A stretch of 55,468 bases of DNA from an uncultured Hyphomicrobiales bacterium (GCA_903892675.1 CAITJJ010000281.1:1-55468); one strand, 5' to 3'; shown: positions 1-9,294, counted from the stretch's first letter. Numbers and translations are program-made. The notes: a model not told the origin generated them from the letters alone.

Positions 1-1388
1 AGCAGCAGATTGGCGCCCTTGCGCAGCATTTTGGCGAGATGCACGCGGTTGCGCTCGCCACCTGAGAGTGTGCCGACCTTCTTCTGCTGGTCCGCGCCCT
101 TGAAGTTGAACAGCGAGACATAGGCGCGCGAGTTGACTTCCTTCTTGCCGACCATGATCAGGTCCTGGCCGTTGGAAATCTCTTCCCAGATATTCTTCTT
201 CGGGTCGAGCGTGTCGCGCGACTGGTCGACATAACCCATCTGCACCGACTCGCCGATCTTGATCGTGCCTGAGTCCGGCTTGTCCTGACCGGTGATCATG
301 CGGACCAAGGTCGTCTTGCCGGCGCCGTTCGGGCCGATGACGCCGACAATGCCGCCGGGCGGCAGCTTGAAGGTCAGATTGTCGATCAAGAGATTGTCGC
401 CGAATCCTTTGCTCATATTCTCGAAGTCGACGACGTTCTGGCCCAAACGTTCCGCTACGGGAATCGTAATTTGCGCGACCGTGTTGGTCTTGGCGTTGGC
501 GATCTTGAGCAATTCATCGTAACGTTCGTATCGAGCCTTGGACTTGGCCTGACGCGCCTTGGGCGACGACGAAATCCACTCGCTCTCGCGCTGCAAGGTG
601 CGCTGGCGGGTTTCGTCCTCGCGCGCTTCCTGCTCCAGACGCTTCTGTTTCTGCTTGAGCCAGGAGGTGTAGTTGCCTTCGTAGGGAATGCCCTTGCCGT
701 GATCGAGTTCGAGGATCCAGCTCGTCACGTTGTCGAGGAAGTAGCGGTCATGGGTGACGATCAGGATCGCGCCGGCATAGTCGCGCAAATGGCCTTCGAG
801 CCAGTTGACGCTCTCGGCGTCGAGATGGTTGGTCGGCTCATCCAGCAGCAGCAGATCGGGCGCATCGAGCAGCAGCTTGCACAAAGCGACGCGGCGTTTC
901 TCGCCGCCGGAGAGCTTGGAAATGTCGGCGTCGTCCGGCGGGCAGCGCAGCGCGTCCATCGCCAGATCGACCTGGCTGTCGAGATCCCACAGGTTCTTGG
1001 AGTCGATCTCGTCCTGGAGCTTCGCCATCTCGTCGGCGGTCTCGTCCGAATAGTTGACGGCCAGTTCGTTGTAGCGGTCGAGAATGGCCTTCTTGGCGGC
1101 GACGCCTTCCATGACGTTGTCGCGGACCGACTTGGTCTCGTCGAGCTCGGGTTCCTGTTCCAGGTACCCGACGCGGGCGCCCTCGGCGACGAAGCCCTCG
1201 CCGATATATTCGGTGTCGAGCCCGGCCATGATGCGCAGCAACGTCGACTTGCCGGAGCCGTTGACGCCCAGGACGCCGATCTTGGCGTCCGGGTAAAACG
1301 ACAGGTGAACGTTATCCAGCACCTTCTTTCCGGCCGGATAGGTCTTCGACAGACCGCGCATATGGTAGATGAATTGACGACCGTTCAT
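1..1388 (-). CDS. ettA: Energy-dependent translational throttle protein EttA (ABC-F), 3'-truncated by window edge
   Basis: This gene is not in the ORF track because its stop lies beyond base 1; I read it by reverse translation from ATG at 1388 ([10 protein letters not shown]). About 462 residues of the usual ~550 are present. Two ABC domains are visible: Walker [10 protein letters not shown] with [12 protein letters not shown] and [12 protein letters not shown] in the first, and GPNGAGKTT with [15 protein letters not shown] in the second. They are joined by the charged ABC-F linker ([14 protein letters not shown]). There are no membrane segments. EttA binds the ribosomal E site and gates the first elongation step according to ATP/ADP ratio. 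The family assignment is firm from the paired signature motifs and linker. The long plus-strand ORFs drawn across it are antisense shadows. Confidence 0.96.
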   Translation of the reverse strand, partial: MNGRQFIYHMRGLSKTYPAGKKVLDNVHLSFYPDAKIGVLGVNGSGKSTLLRIMAGLDTEYIGEGFVAEGARVGYLEQEPELDETKSVRDNVMEGVAAKKAILDRYNELAVNYSDETADEMAKLQDEIDSKNLWDLDSQVDLAMDALRCPPDDADISKLSGGEKRRVALCKLLLDAPDLLLLDEPTNHLDAESVNWLEGHLRDYAGAILIVTHDRYFLDNVTSWILELDHGKGIPYEGNYTSWLKQKQKRLEQEAREDETRQRTLQRESEWISSSPKARQAKSKARYERYDELLKIANAKTNTVAQITIPVAERLGQNVVDFENMSKGFGDNLLIDNLTFKLPPGGIVGVIGPNGAGKTTLVRMITGQDKPDSGTIKIGESVQMGYVDQSRDTLDPKKNIWEEISNGQDLIMVGKKEVNSRAYVSLFNFKGADQQKKVGTLSGGERNRVHLAKMLRKGANLL

Positions 1389-1692
1389 TGCCTGAAAACC
1401 CCTGAAAGCCCGGCCCAAACACGACGTGGCGTGCGCGTCACGCAGGCGGCGGTATCGTGTCGGGAAAGTCGTGGCTGATGTAGCGAGCGGAACCGCAAAG
1501 GGCAAGCGGAGCCGGGCACCGGCGCCGTCGGTAAAACTCTGCAAAGGCTGTCTATTGATATTAATCGCGATGGCCCCTTTCTCCAACGCCGCTTTAACAG
1601 TTGGCGCGCATCCTGAGCGTGAACCAGCCAGCCAAGAATGGCGGCAAAGGGGAAGCGGGCCAACGGTGCCCGCAAGCTTTCAGGGGCGTCTT

Positions 1693-1917
1693 ATGGGTCG
1701 AGCCATCGCAGCGATTTTGGGGTCCGCGGAAACGGCGCAGTACAGGTCTTTTGGGCGCCCCTTCGCCGCGATCGGCCGAACGCTCGCGGACTTCTGGCAG
1801 GAAATGACGCGAGATATCGCCAGTCCTTACCGCCCGGAAAAGCATTACATGCGCGGGCCGGGACCGGCCTGGCAGGCCAAATACGGCACCTTGCGCGCCG
1901 GCCACACGGCCGACTGA
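1693..1917 (+). CDS. Small hypothetical protein (74 aa)
   Basis: I do not recognise this protein. The track gives a longer ORF from 1426, but its first ~89 residues look like random low-complexity translation. From the internal ATG at 1693 the composition becomes more protein-like (DFWQEMTRDIASPYRPEKHY). The C-terminal half is rich in aromatic and charged residues and ends GHTAD. No signal peptide, transmembrane segment or known motif is visible. It stands alone between divergent ettA and the D-2-hydroxyacid dehydrogenase, and a 27-bp tandem repeat begins 30 bases after its stop. It could equally be non-coding. Confidence 0.35.
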   Translation: MGRAIAAILGSAETAQYRSFGRPFAAIGRTLADFWQEMTRDIASPYRPEKHYMRGPGPAWQAKYGTLRAGHTAD

Positions 1918-1947
1918 CACCCCCCCCCTTCCCTTTCGTCGCTCCTT

Positions 1948-2022
1948 CCTTAAGGTGGCGCCGTCCGGCGCGTGCCTTAAGGTGGCGCCGTCCGGCGCGT
2001 GCCTTAAGGTGGCGCCGTCCGG
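1948..2022. repeat. 27-bp direct tandem repeat, about 2.8 copies
   Basis: The unit ccttaaggtggcgccgtccg... is repeated head to tail with a 27-nt period, starting at 1948, 1975 and 2002. The first two units are identical, and the third breaks off after about 21 bases. Each unit contains two self-complementary hexamers, cttaag and ggcgcc. The array ends about 35 bases before the dehydrogenase start codon at 2058, so it lies in the likely promoter or 5' leader. The period is a multiple of three, but no convincing gene reads through it. Confidence 0.9.
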
Positions 2023-2057
2023 GCCGTCTCCGGATACAGCGATAAGGGTTCGACACT

Positions 2058-3014
2058 ATGCTCAAGGCCGCCATTCTCGACGACTATCAGGGCGTCGCGC
2101 TGAAACTCGCCGAATGGTCGGCGATCGCCAAAGATGTCGAGATCAAGGTTTTCGACAAGCCCTTTGCCAGCCAGGCCGAAGCCATCAAGGCGCTGCAGGG
2201 ATTCGCCATTGTCGCCGGCATGCGCGAGCGCACGCCGTTCCCGCGCGCGGTGATCGAGGCGCTGCCGGATCTCAAGCTGCTGATTACCACTGGCGCCAAA
2301 AATAACTCCTTCGACGTGAAGGCCGCGGCCGAGCGCGGCATCACCGTCTGCGGAACCGGCGCGGTCGGCAATCCGACCGCCGGCATCGTCTTCGGGCTGA
2401 TGCTGGAACTCACCCGCCACATCGGTTTCGAGAACGCCCGCATGAAGGCCGGCGAACAGTGGCAAACCACGATCGGCCTCGACCTCGAAGGCCTCACCCT
2501 TGGCATTGTCGGCCTCGGCAAGCTCGGCCAGCGCGTCGCCGGCGTCGGCAAGGCCTTCGGCATGAAGGTACTGGCGTGGAGTCAGAACCTGACGCCGGAA
2601 AAGGCCAAGGAAGCCGGCGTCGATTACGCCAGCCGCGAGGACCTGTTCGCCAAGTCCGATTTCGTCTCGATTCATTATCAGCTGAGCGACCGCTCGCGCG
2701 GGCTGATCACCGCCGCCGATCTCGGCCGCATGAAGAAGACCGCCTATCTCATTAATACGGCCCGCGCGCCGATTGTCGATCAGGCGGCTTTGCTGAAGGC
2801 GCTTCAGGACAAGAACATCGCCGGCGCCGGGCTCGACGTCTTCGAGGTCGAGCCGCTGCCGCTCGACCATCCCTATCGCAAGCTCGACAATGTCGTGCTG
2901 ACGCCGCATCTCGGTTATGTCAGCGAACAGAACTATCGCAAATATTTCCCCGACATCGTCGAGGACATCCGCGCCTTTCTCGATGGCAGGCCAGTACGGG
3001 TGATCGCGCCGTAG
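2058..3014 (+). CDS. D-2-hydroxyacid dehydrogenase family protein
   Basis: A 318-aa cytoplasmic NAD(P)-dependent oxidoreductase of the D-isomer-specific 2-hydroxyacid dehydrogenase family, which reduces 2-keto acids reversibly. The Rossmann motif GLGKLGQRVAG lies near residue 150. The catalytic Arg is in NTARAP, the Glu in GLDVFEVEPLP and the His in LTPHLGY, so the triad is intact. Length is normal for the family. It ends 3 bp from the stop of the convergent amidohydrolase. The substrate cannot be read from sequence; the neighbouring decarboxylase-like and IclR genes suggest a catabolic role. Confidence 0.93.
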   Translation: MLKAAILDDYQGVALKLAEWSAIAKDVEIKVFDKPFASQAEAIKALQGFAIVAGMRERTPFPRAVIEALPDLKLLITTGAKNNSFDVKAAAERGITVCGTGAVGNPTAGIVFGLMLELTRHIGFENARMKAGEQWQTTIGLDLEGLTLGIVGLGKLGQRVAGVGKAFGMKVLAWSQNLTPEKAKEAGVDYASREDLFAKSDFVSIHYQLSDRSRGLITAADLGRMKKTAYLINTARAPIVDQAALLKALQDKNIAGAGLDVFEVEPLPLDHPYRKLDNVVLTPHLGYVSEQNYRKYFPDIVEDIRAFLDGRPVRVIAP

Positions 3015-3017
3015 CGC

Positions 3018-3968
3018 CTATAGTCCCAGCAGTTTCGCCGCGTTGTTATAGCCAACATCCGCGCGCAGACTTTCCTCGAGCGCCACCGTATCGAGGAAAT
3101 GCCCGGCCTCCTCCATCTCCTCGAACGGATAATCGGCGCCGAACATCACCCGGTCGCGGCCGAGCGCATCGAGCGAACACTTCAGCGGCTCGGCCGACAG
3201 CATGCCTGAGATCGTCACCCAGATATTTTCGCGAATGTATTGCGAAGGCGCCTTCTTGAGCTTGAGGCCCTGAAATTTGGCACGGCTGTCGAAGCGCCAC
3301 AGCAGGAACGGCAGCGTCTCGCCAAGATGGCCGAGCGCGAGCCTGGCTTTCGGAAACCGGTCGAACAATCCGCCGACCACCATGCGCAGCGCGTGCGAAC
3401 CGGTCTCCACGCCCCAGCCCCACATCGGCCGCGCCAGCGCCGGGTAGCCGTCAAGCACCGACAAAGGCGTCACGGTGTCGGCCGGGTGCAGATAGATCAG
3501 CGCGCCCAACGCCTCGGCGCGCTCCCAGAACGGCGCCAGCGAGGGATGATCGAGATACATTCCGTTGGTGTGACCGTTGATCATGGCGCCACAGAATTTC
3601 AGGTCGCGCACGCAACGCTCCAGTTCATCGGCGGCGGCCTTCGGATCCTGTACTGCGATATGGGCAAAACCCGAGTAGCGGTCCGGCTGCTTCTGGATTT
3701 CCACAGCCAGAAAGTCGTTCGCCTCTTTCGCCTTTTTCGTCGCCACGGCGGCGTCGCGTTCGGCCTGCACGCCCGGTCCCGCGACCGACAGCACCGCGCG
3801 GGCGATGCCGGATTTGTCCATTGTTTCAAGGCGCACATCGCCGAAGTCGGTGAGGCGCGTGAACAGGTCGGCGGTGAGCGCCGGCGGCACCGTGGTCATT
3901 GTCGGCCGCCAATAGTCGATCAGGCCCGGCGTCAGGACGTGCTCTTCGAGCGCGATTTTCTTGACCAT
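3018..3968 (-). CDS. Amidohydrolase family protein (gamma-resorcylate/2,3-dihydroxybenzoate decarboxylase-like)
   Basis: A 316-aa protein of the amidohydrolase-2 (ACMSD-like) family. I start at MVKKIALEEH (3968) instead of the track's 4076, because the IALEEH motif belongs at the N terminus and the extra 36 residues look random. The metal ligands Glu8 and His10, a later His in LIYLHPAD and the Asp in MFGADYPFEE match the nonoxidative aromatic decarboxylase subgroup. These enzymes remove CO2 from hydroxybenzoates through a divalent metal. It is divergent from the IclR gene across a 122-bp spacer, which suggests control by that regulator. The exact substrate is unknown, and hydrolase activity remains possible. 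Confidence 0.9.
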   Translation of the reverse strand: MVKKIALEEHVLTPGLIDYWRPTMTTVPPALTADLFTRLTDFGDVRLETMDKSGIARAVLSVAGPGVQAERDAAVATKKAKEANDFLAVEIQKQPDRYSGFAHIAVQDPKAAADELERCVRDLKFCGAMINGHTNGMYLDHPSLAPFWERAEALGALIYLHPADTVTPLSVLDGYPALARPMWGWGVETGSHALRMVVGGLFDRFPKARLALGHLGETLPFLLWRFDSRAKFQGLKLKKAPSQYIRENIWVTISGMLSAEPLKCSLDALGRDRVMFGADYPFEEMEEAGHFLDTVALEESLRADVGYNNAAKLLGL

Positions 3969-4011
3969 GGCGTTTCTCCCGAATTTTTCCCTTTTCTCTG
4001 TATCGTATATT

Positions 4012-4026
4012 GGGCTAACATAACCC
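4012..4026. promoter_or_regulatory. Candidate operator palindrome in the amidohydrolase/iclR divergent spacer
   Basis: The stretch gggctaacataaccc has symmetric arms (GGGnTA...TAnCCC) and sits in the AT-rich part of the 122-bp spacer between two divergent starts. That is where an IclR protein would bind to control both directions. The match is imperfect and I have no consensus for this regulator, so this is a position-based suggestion. Confidence 0.3.
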
Positions 4027-4090
4027 GCGATGCAAGGCGGCAAAGAACGCCACGGCGTCACGGGTAGAAGCGTCAAAGGTTTGCGTCACG

Positions 4091-4861
4091 ATGGATCGTC
4101 ACGTCACCAACGATAAAAGCCAGGTACAGGTGATCGCGCGCGCGGCCGCCATTTTGCGCGCGCTGGAAGACGAAAACTCAGGCCTCAGCCTCGGACAAAT
4201 TGCACAGCGGGTAAATCTGGCGCGCTCTACCGTGCAGCGCATCGTCGCCGCGCTTGAAACCGAAAAGCTGGTGATCGCCGCGACCCCGAATGGTCGCGTC
4301 CGCCTCGGCCCCACCATCATGCGGCTCGCCGCGTCGGTGCGCAGCGATTTTATTTCGTTGGCGCGCCCGTTGCTCGAACGGCTGTCGGCGGAGTTGGAAG
4401 AGACAGTCGATCTGTCGACGGTGAAAAAAGATCATCTGGTCTTCATCGATCAGGTGGTCGGCTCGCATCGCCTGCGCACCGTATCCGCCGTCGGCGAGAC
4501 CTTTCCGCTGTATTGCACCGCCAACGGCAAGTCCTATCTGGCGCAATTGTCCGACACCGCAGTCACCGCGCTGATCGGCGACACCTATGCGCCGCGCACG
4601 CCGAAGACGCATGCGAAGTTTGACACGCTGCTTGCCGACCTCAGAACCATTCGCAAGACGGGCGTCGCCTTCGACCGCGAGGAACACACGCTCGGCATCT
4701 GCGCCGCTGGCGTTGCCTTGCAGGACCCGCTCGGCAATTCCGTCGCCATTTCGGTACCGGTGCCGATACATCGCTTCGAGGCGCGGCAGACCTTGATCGC
4801 CGAAAAGCTGCTGGCCACCAAGCACGAGCTGGAACACCGGATGAAATCCGCCATTGGCTGA
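4091..4861 (+). CDS. IclR family transcriptional regulator
   Basis: A 256-aa regulator with an N-terminal winged helix-turn-helix (LSLGQIAQRVNLARSTVQRIVAAL, about residues 35-60) and the C-terminal IclR effector domain (LYCTANGKSYLAQL; FDREEHTLGICAAGVAL). IclR proteins bind small aromatic or carboxylic ligands and repress or activate nearby catabolic genes. It lies divergent from the decarboxylase-like gene and 36 bp upstream of the cyclase gene on the same strand, so it could control both arms. It is the first of three IclR genes in the window. Confidence 0.95.
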   Translation: MDRHVTNDKSQVQVIARAAAILRALEDENSGLSLGQIAQRVNLARSTVQRIVAALETEKLVIAATPNGRVRLGPTIMRLAASVRSDFISLARPLLERLSAELEETVDLSTVKKDHLVFIDQVVGSHRLRTVSAVGETFPLYCTANGKSYLAQLSDTAVTALIGDTYAPRTPKTHAKFDTLLADLRTIRKTGVAFDREEHTLGICAAGVALQDPLGNSVAISVPVPIHRFEARQTLIAEKLLATKHELEHRMKSAIG

Positions 4862-4897
4862 TCGCCACGGCGCTCAAAGTTAAAAAGGGAGGAAGTT

Positions 4898-5737
4898 ATG
4901 AAAAAAATTCGCGGCATCGCATTCGAGGAAAACCTCAAGAACAGCATGGGGCTGGAATTCGTCAACCTGTCCCACCGCTTCGGTTATCAGTCGCCGAACT
5001 GGCCGTATTTCGAGGACGTCAAGATCGAGCGCATCCATTACATGGCGAAATCGGGCGTGCTGTCGCAGCGCATCACCACATCGATGCACAACACCACGCA
5101 TATCGACGCGCCCGCCCACGTCATCCAGGGAACGCCTTTCATCGACGAAGTGCCGCTGCCGCACTTCTTCGGTTCCGGCATCGTCGTGTCGATCCCGAAG
5201 AAGAAGTGGGAACAGATCACCTATGACGATCTGGAAAAGGCCGCCGGCAAGATCGTCCGCCCGCGCGACGTCGTCATCGTTAACACCGGCTGGCATCACC
5301 AGTACGAGGACTCGGAAGACTACTTCTGCAAGTGCCCCGGCTTCGTGCCGTCGGCCGGCAAATGGTTCGTCGAGAAGAAGGTGAAGGTTGTCGGCCACGA
5401 TACGCAGGCCAACGATCATCCGCTGGCCACCGCCATCGGCCCGCATCGCAACGGACCCTTACATCCGCATCTCCAGGCCGAATACAAGGAATGGTCGGGC
5501 GGCCGCGACTGGAAGGACGACTTCCCGGAATGGGAGCCGGTGCATCGCATCCTGTTCTCCAACGGCATCATGGGCATCGAGAATGTCGGCGGCGATCTCG
5601 ACAAGGTCACCGGCAAGCGCGTTACCTTCGCTTACTTCCCGTGGAACTGGGATCGCGGCGACGGCTGCATCGTGCGTCTGGTCGCCATCACCGACCCGAC
5701 CGGCAAGTACCGCATCGAACAGGGCAAGAAATTCTAG
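4898..5737 (+). CDS. Cyclase family protein (kynurenine formamidase-like)
   Basis: A 279-aa protein of the metal-dependent cyclase/arylformamidase family. The family hallmark is visible as HNTTHIDAPAHV, whose His and Asp residues bind the metal. The start has a strong ribosome site (gggaggaagtt) 8 bp upstream. There is no signal peptide. Family members hydrolyse N-formylkynurenine, cyclic amides or lactones. Its place as first structural gene after iclR suggests ring or amide hydrolysis in the pathway. The cupin follows 40 bp later, probably in the same transcript. The substrate is unknown. Confidence 0.9.
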   Translation: MKKIRGIAFEENLKNSMGLEFVNLSHRFGYQSPNWPYFEDVKIERIHYMAKSGVLSQRITTSMHNTTHIDAPAHVIQGTPFIDEVPLPHFFGSGIVVSIPKKKWEQITYDDLEKAAGKIVRPRDVVIVNTGWHHQYEDSEDYFCKCPGFVPSAGKWFVEKKVKVVGHDTQANDHPLATAIGPHRNGPLHPHLQAEYKEWSGGRDWKDDFPEWEPVHRILFSNGIMGIENVGGDLDKVTGKRVTFAYFPWNWDRGDGCIVRLVAITDPTGKYRIEQGKKF

Positions 5738-5777
5738 CGCACGACCATGCGCATAAAAAATATCGGGAGATACACTC

Positions 5778-6122
5778 ATGCACGTTAAACGCTTCAAGGA
5801 CGCCAAGCCGTACGACGCGCCCAATCACCGCGGCTATCATTCTCTGCGCCTGTTCGGCGCGGAAGCCGGCGGCACCAAAGGCCTTGTGTTCGGCTATTCG
5901 CACTTCCTGCCCGGCGGCGGCGCCGGCCCCGACGCCTCGCCGCCGGAAAAGGTCTATTTCGTGCTGTCCGGCGAACTGACCATCATCGTCGACGGCAAGG
6001 AAACCGTGTTGAAGGCCAACGACTCCTGCGTGATCGAGCCGAACGAAACGCGCGAGATCATCAATCGAGGCAACGAAGTCTGCTCGATCGTCGTCGCGGT
6101 GGCGATGCCGCCGGCAAAATAA
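5778..6122 (+). CDS. Cupin domain-containing protein
   Basis: A 114-aa single-domain cupin. The first cupin box is GGGAGPDASPPEKVYFVLSG, where the usual HxH has drifted to GPDASP. The second is around FEPNETREIINRG-like sequence (IEPNETREI). Loss of some canonical metal-binding histidines makes a binding or isomerase role as likely as dioxygenase activity. It sits in the middle of the catabolic operon, 40 bp after the cyclase. The 107 bp to the next gene hold a palindromic repeat. Confidence 0.88.
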   Translation: MHVKRFKDAKPYDAPNHRGYHSLRLFGAEAGGTKGLVFGYSHFLPGGGAGPDASPPEKVYFVLSGELTIIVDGKETVLKANDSCVIEPNETREIINRGNEVCSIVVAVAMPPAK

Positions 6123-6130
6123 CGAAATGC

Positions 6131-6203
6131 TGTCGTCCCCGCGCAGGCGGGGACCCAGCCCTTGGCGATTAGAGCTGGATGCCCGCCTTCGCGGGCATGA
6201 CGG
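6131..6203. repeat. Dispersed palindromic repeat (REP/RPE-like), copy 1
   Basis: The two outer parts (tgtcgtccccgcgcaggcgg... and ...cttcgcgggcatgacgg) pair with each other, and each contains its own small hairpin (ccccgcgcaggcgggg; gcccgccttcgcgggc). Such elements are scattered through Bradyrhizobium-type genomes. A related copy is at 22379-22456. Here it occupies the only sizeable gap inside the operon, between the cupin and SDR genes. Confidence 0.8.
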
Positions 6204-6229
6204 CTGAGAAATGATTGAGGGAGTATCCA

Positions 6230-7033
6230 ATGTCCGAAGCATTCCTGAAGAACCCGCTGTCGCTGTTCGACATCAAGGGCAAGGTCGCCGTCATTACCGG
6301 TGCGTCGGGCGCCTTCGGCGCGCTCTCCGCCAAGGTGCTGGCCGGCGCCGGAGCCAATGTCGTTTTGGCGGCGAGCAAAATCGACGAACTGAAAAAAGTC
6401 GCCGCCGAATGCGAAAGCCTCGGCGCCAAGGCCGCGATCGTCGCGCTGCGACCGTCGTCGGACGAAAACTGCGAGGCCATCGTCAAGGCCGCGGTCGATA
6501 CGTTCGGCCGGCTCGACATTCTCGTCGTCGCCTCGGGCCTCAACAAGGTCGCCAAGATCGTCGACCAGAAGCCGGAAGACTTTCTCGACGTGATGGACGC
6601 CAACGTCACCCAGTCCTGGCTGATGGCGCGCGCCGCCGGCAAGCAGATGCTCAAGCAAGGCGAAGGCGGCAAGGTCATCCTCACTTCCTCCGCGCGCGGC
6701 CTGCTCGGTCATCCGGCCGGCTACACCGCCTATTGCGCCTCGAAGTCGGCGGTCGACGGCATCACCAAGGCGCTCGGCTGCGAATGGGGCGACACCGGCA
6801 TCACCGTCAATGCGCTCGGGCCGACGGTGTTTCGCTCGCCGCTCACTGCCTGGATGTATGAGGACACCGAGCGAGCGCAGACCGTGCGCAAGGGCTTCCT
6901 TGCCCGCGTGCCGAAGGGCCGCCTTGGAGAGCCGGCCGATCTCGCCGGCCCCTTGTTGTTCCTCGCCTCGAAAGCATCGGATTTCTACACCGGTCACATT
7001 CTCTATGCCGACGGCGGCTACACGGCGGGATAA
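6230..7033 (+). CDS. SDR family oxidoreductase
   Basis: A 267-aa classical short-chain dehydrogenase/reductase. The start is taken at 6230 (MSEAFLKNP), behind gagggag, not at the track's 6215. It has the cofactor motif TGASGAFG near residue 22, catalytic Ser in LTSSARG, YxxxK as YCASK, and a C-terminal YADGGYT typical of family members that oxidise ring or aliphatic hydroxyls. The next gene begins 3 bp after its stop, so the two are translationally linked. It probably performs a dehydrogenation step in the encoded pathway. Confidence 0.94.
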   Translation: MSEAFLKNPLSLFDIKGKVAVITGASGAFGALSAKVLAGAGANVVLAASKIDELKKVAAECESLGAKAAIVALRPSSDENCEAIVKAAVDTFGRLDILVVASGLNKVAKIVDQKPEDFLDVMDANVTQSWLMARAAGKQMLKQGEGGKVILTSSARGLLGHPAGYTAYCASKSAVDGITKALGCEWGDTGITVNALGPTVFRSPLTAWMYEDTERAQTVRKGFLARVPKGRLGEPADLAGPLLFLASKASDFYTGHILYADGGYTAG

Positions 7034-7036
7034 AAC

Positions 7037-7945
7037 ATGAGCAAAGCGCGCATCAGCGTCATCGGCGCCGGCCTGATGGGCCACGGCATCGCGCAGGTGT
7101 TCGCGCTCGCCGGGCACGACGTCACCATCTATGACGCCTTCGCGGGCTCGCTCGAAACGGTCAAGGCGCGCATCCTCGCCAATCTGAAGGACCTTGGCGA
7201 CGACCAAGGTGCCGTCGACCGTGTCACGCCGCAAGGCGATCTCGCCAAGGCGGTGGCCAGCGCCGACTATGTCGTCGAGGCCGTGCTGGAAGATCTGGCG
7301 CTCAAGCAGAAATTGTTCGGCGAGATCGAGCCGCTGGTGCGGCCGCACACGATCCTTGCCAGCAACACTTCGGTCATTCCGATCACCGCGATCATGCAAG
7401 GACTTGAACGCCGCGAGCGCGCGCTCGGCACCCACTGGTGGAATCCGCCGTTTCTGGTGCCCTTGGTCGAAGTGATTGAAACGCAATGGACGTCGCCGGC
7501 CACCGTCGACTTCACCATGAAGCTGCATGCCGCTGCCGGCAAGAAGCCGGCGCATGTAAAGAAGGACGTGCCCGGCTTCATCGGCAACCGGCTACAACAC
7601 GCACTCTGGCGCGAAGCCATTTCACTGGTCGAGAATGGCATTTGCGACGCCGAGACCGTCGATGAAGTGATCAAGTCAGCGTTCGGCCGCAGGCTTGCCG
7701 TACTCGGACCTTTGGAAAATGCCGATATGGTCGGCACCGATCTGACTTTGGCGATCCACCAGAACGTGCTCGGCGACATCGACAGCCGGCCGGGCCCTTC
7801 GCCTTATCTCGACAAGCTCGTCAAGGACGGTAAACTCGGCTTCAAGACGGGCGAAGGCTTCCGCAAGTGGAGCCCCGAAGAACAAACGGCACTTCGCGCC
7901 AAGGTTCTGCAACATCTCAAGAAAGCGCGCGCTCAGGATAACTGA
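7037..7945 (+). CDS. 3-hydroxyacyl-CoA dehydrogenase family protein
   Basis: A 302-aa NAD-dependent enzyme with an N-terminal Rossmann domain (GAGLMGHGIAQVFALAG) and the all-helical C-terminal dimerisation domain (VPGFIGNRLQHALWREA). The region ALGTHWWNPP contains the catalytic His, and WWNPP instead of FFNPV places it nearer the L-gulonate/carnitine-type dehydrogenases than fatty-acid beta-oxidation enzymes. It starts 3 bp after the SDR stop. It probably oxidises a 3-hydroxyacid or its CoA ester made by the operon. Confidence 0.92.
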   Translation: MSKARISVIGAGLMGHGIAQVFALAGHDVTIYDAFAGSLETVKARILANLKDLGDDQGAVDRVTPQGDLAKAVASADYVVEAVLEDLALKQKLFGEIEPLVRPHTILASNTSVIPITAIMQGLERRERALGTHWWNPPFLVPLVEVIETQWTSPATVDFTMKLHAAAGKKPAHVKKDVPGFIGNRLQHALWREAISLVENGICDAETVDEVIKSAFGRRLAVLGPLENADMVGTDLTLAIHQNVLGDIDSRPGPSPYLDKLVKDGKLGFKTGEGFRKWSPEEQTALRAKVLQHLKKARAQDN

Positions 7946-7973
7946 GACGCACGCATACAACAGGGAGACGACC

Positions 7974-9245
7974 ATGACCGCCAAGACAATTTCTCGCCGC
8001 ACGCTCGTCAAGACAGGTATCGGCGCCATTGCCGCGCCCGCTCTGTTTGCAATGCCAACGCAAGCGCAAACCGCCGTTATCAAGATCGGTCACGTCAGTC
8101 CGCGGACCGGCCCGCTCGCCGGCTTCGGCGAAGCCGACAGCTTCATCCTCGAACAGGTCCGCGGCATTTTGAGCAAAGGCCTCAGCAACGGCGGCAAGAG
8201 CTACAAAGTCGAGATCATTTCCAAGGACAGCCAGTCGAGCGGCAGTCGCGCGGCCGAGGTCGCCTCCGAACTGATCCTCGGCGACAAGGTCAATCTGCTG
8301 GTCGGCTCCGGCACGCCGGACACCACCAACCCGATTTCCGATCAAGCCGAAGTCAACGAAGTGCCCTGCATCACCACCAATTGCCCGTGGCAGCCGTATT
8401 TCTTCGGCCGCAAGGGCGACCCGGCCAAGGGCTTCAACTGGACCTATCATTTCTTCTGGGGCCTTGAGGACGTCATCGGTTCGTTCCTGGCGCTGTGGGA
8501 CTCGCTGCCGACCAACAAGGTCATCGGCGGCCTGTTCCCGAACGACGCCGACGGCAATGCCTGGGGCGATCCGGTGCGCGGCGTGCCGCCGGCTTACACC
8601 AAGGCCGGTTACAAGCTCGTCGATCCGGGCCGCTATCAGCCGATGAACAACGATTTCACCTCGCAGATTTCGGCCTTCAAGGCGGCCGGCGCGGAGATCG
8701 TCACCGGCGTGATGATCCCGCCGGACTTTGCCACCTTCTGGTCGCAGGCGGCGCAGCAGGGTTTCAAGCCGAAGATCGTCACCATCGGCAAGGCGCTGCT
8801 GTTCCCCTCGGTCATCGACTCGCTCGGCGCGCGCGGCAACGGACTGTCGAGCGAAATCTGGTGGTCGCCGAACCATCCGTTCAAGTCCGGCCTCACCGGG
8901 CAAAGCTGCCAGGCGCTCGCCGATTCATACAGCAAGGCCGCCGGCAAGCCGTGGACGCAACCGATCGGCTTCCAGCACGCGCTGTTTGAAGTGGCGATCG
9001 ACGTGCTCAAGCGCGCCAAGAACCCGACCGACGCAAAGTCGATTCTCGACGCCATCGTCGCCACCAACTACGAGTCGATTGTCGGCAAGGTGCAGTGGAC
9101 CGGACAGCCGGTGAAAAACGTCACCAAGACGCCGCTGGTCGGCGGTCAGTGGCAGAAGAAGGGCGACAAGTTCGATCTGGTCATCACCGAGAACAAGACC
9201 GCGCCGGGCATCCCGGTCGGCGGCAAGCTGCAACCGCTGAGCTAG
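7974..9245 (+). CDS. ABC transporter substrate-binding protein (LivK-like, HAAT family)
   Basis: A 423-aa periplasmic binding protein. The N terminus has a Tat-type signal (SRRTLVKTG followed by a hydrophobic stretch, cut near TQAQ). The mature part is the receptor-ligand-binding fold of branched-chain amino-acid-type transporters ([18 protein letters not shown]). It belongs with livG, livF, livH and livM further down the operon. In this context the ligand is more likely an aromatic acid or similar catabolic substrate than an amino acid. A perfect 14-bp hairpin lies directly after its stop. Confidence 0.93.
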   Translation: MTAKTISRRTLVKTGIGAIAAPALFAMPTQAQTAVIKIGHVSPRTGPLAGFGEADSFILEQVRGILSKGLSNGGKSYKVEIISKDSQSSGSRAAEVASELILGDKVNLLVGSGTPDTTNPISDQAEVNEVPCITTNCPWQPYFFGRKGDPAKGFNWTYHFFWGLEDVIGSFLALWDSLPTNKVIGGLFPNDADGNAWGDPVRGVPPAYTKAGYKLVDPGRYQPMNNDFTSQISAFKAAGAEIVTGVMIPPDFATFWSQAAQQGFKPKIVTIGKALLFPSVIDSLGARGNGLSSEIWWSPNHPFKSGLTGQSCQALADSYSKAAGKPWTQPIGFQHALFEVAIDVLKRAKNPTDAKSILDAIVATNYESIVGKVQWTGQPVKNVTKTPLVGGQWQKKGDKFDLVITENKTAPGIPVGGKLQPLS

Positions 9246-9257
9246 GCAACGCGGATC

Positions 9258-9294
9258 CCGCCATCGGCCCGCGCCCGGCACGGGCCGATGGCGG
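9258..9294 (+). terminator. Strong intercistronic hairpin after the binding-protein gene
   Basis: The arms ccgccatcggcccg and cgggccgatggcgg are exact complements over 14 bp with a 9-nt loop. No T-run follows, so full rho-independent termination is unlikely. The position, between an abundant binding protein and lower-level enzyme and transporter genes, suggests 3'-end protection of the upstream message or partial attenuation. Confidence 0.7.

Noticed and set aside
471-1478. 335-aa plus-strand ORF near the left edge
   Set aside because: It is antisense to ettA, which shows complete ABC-F motifs.
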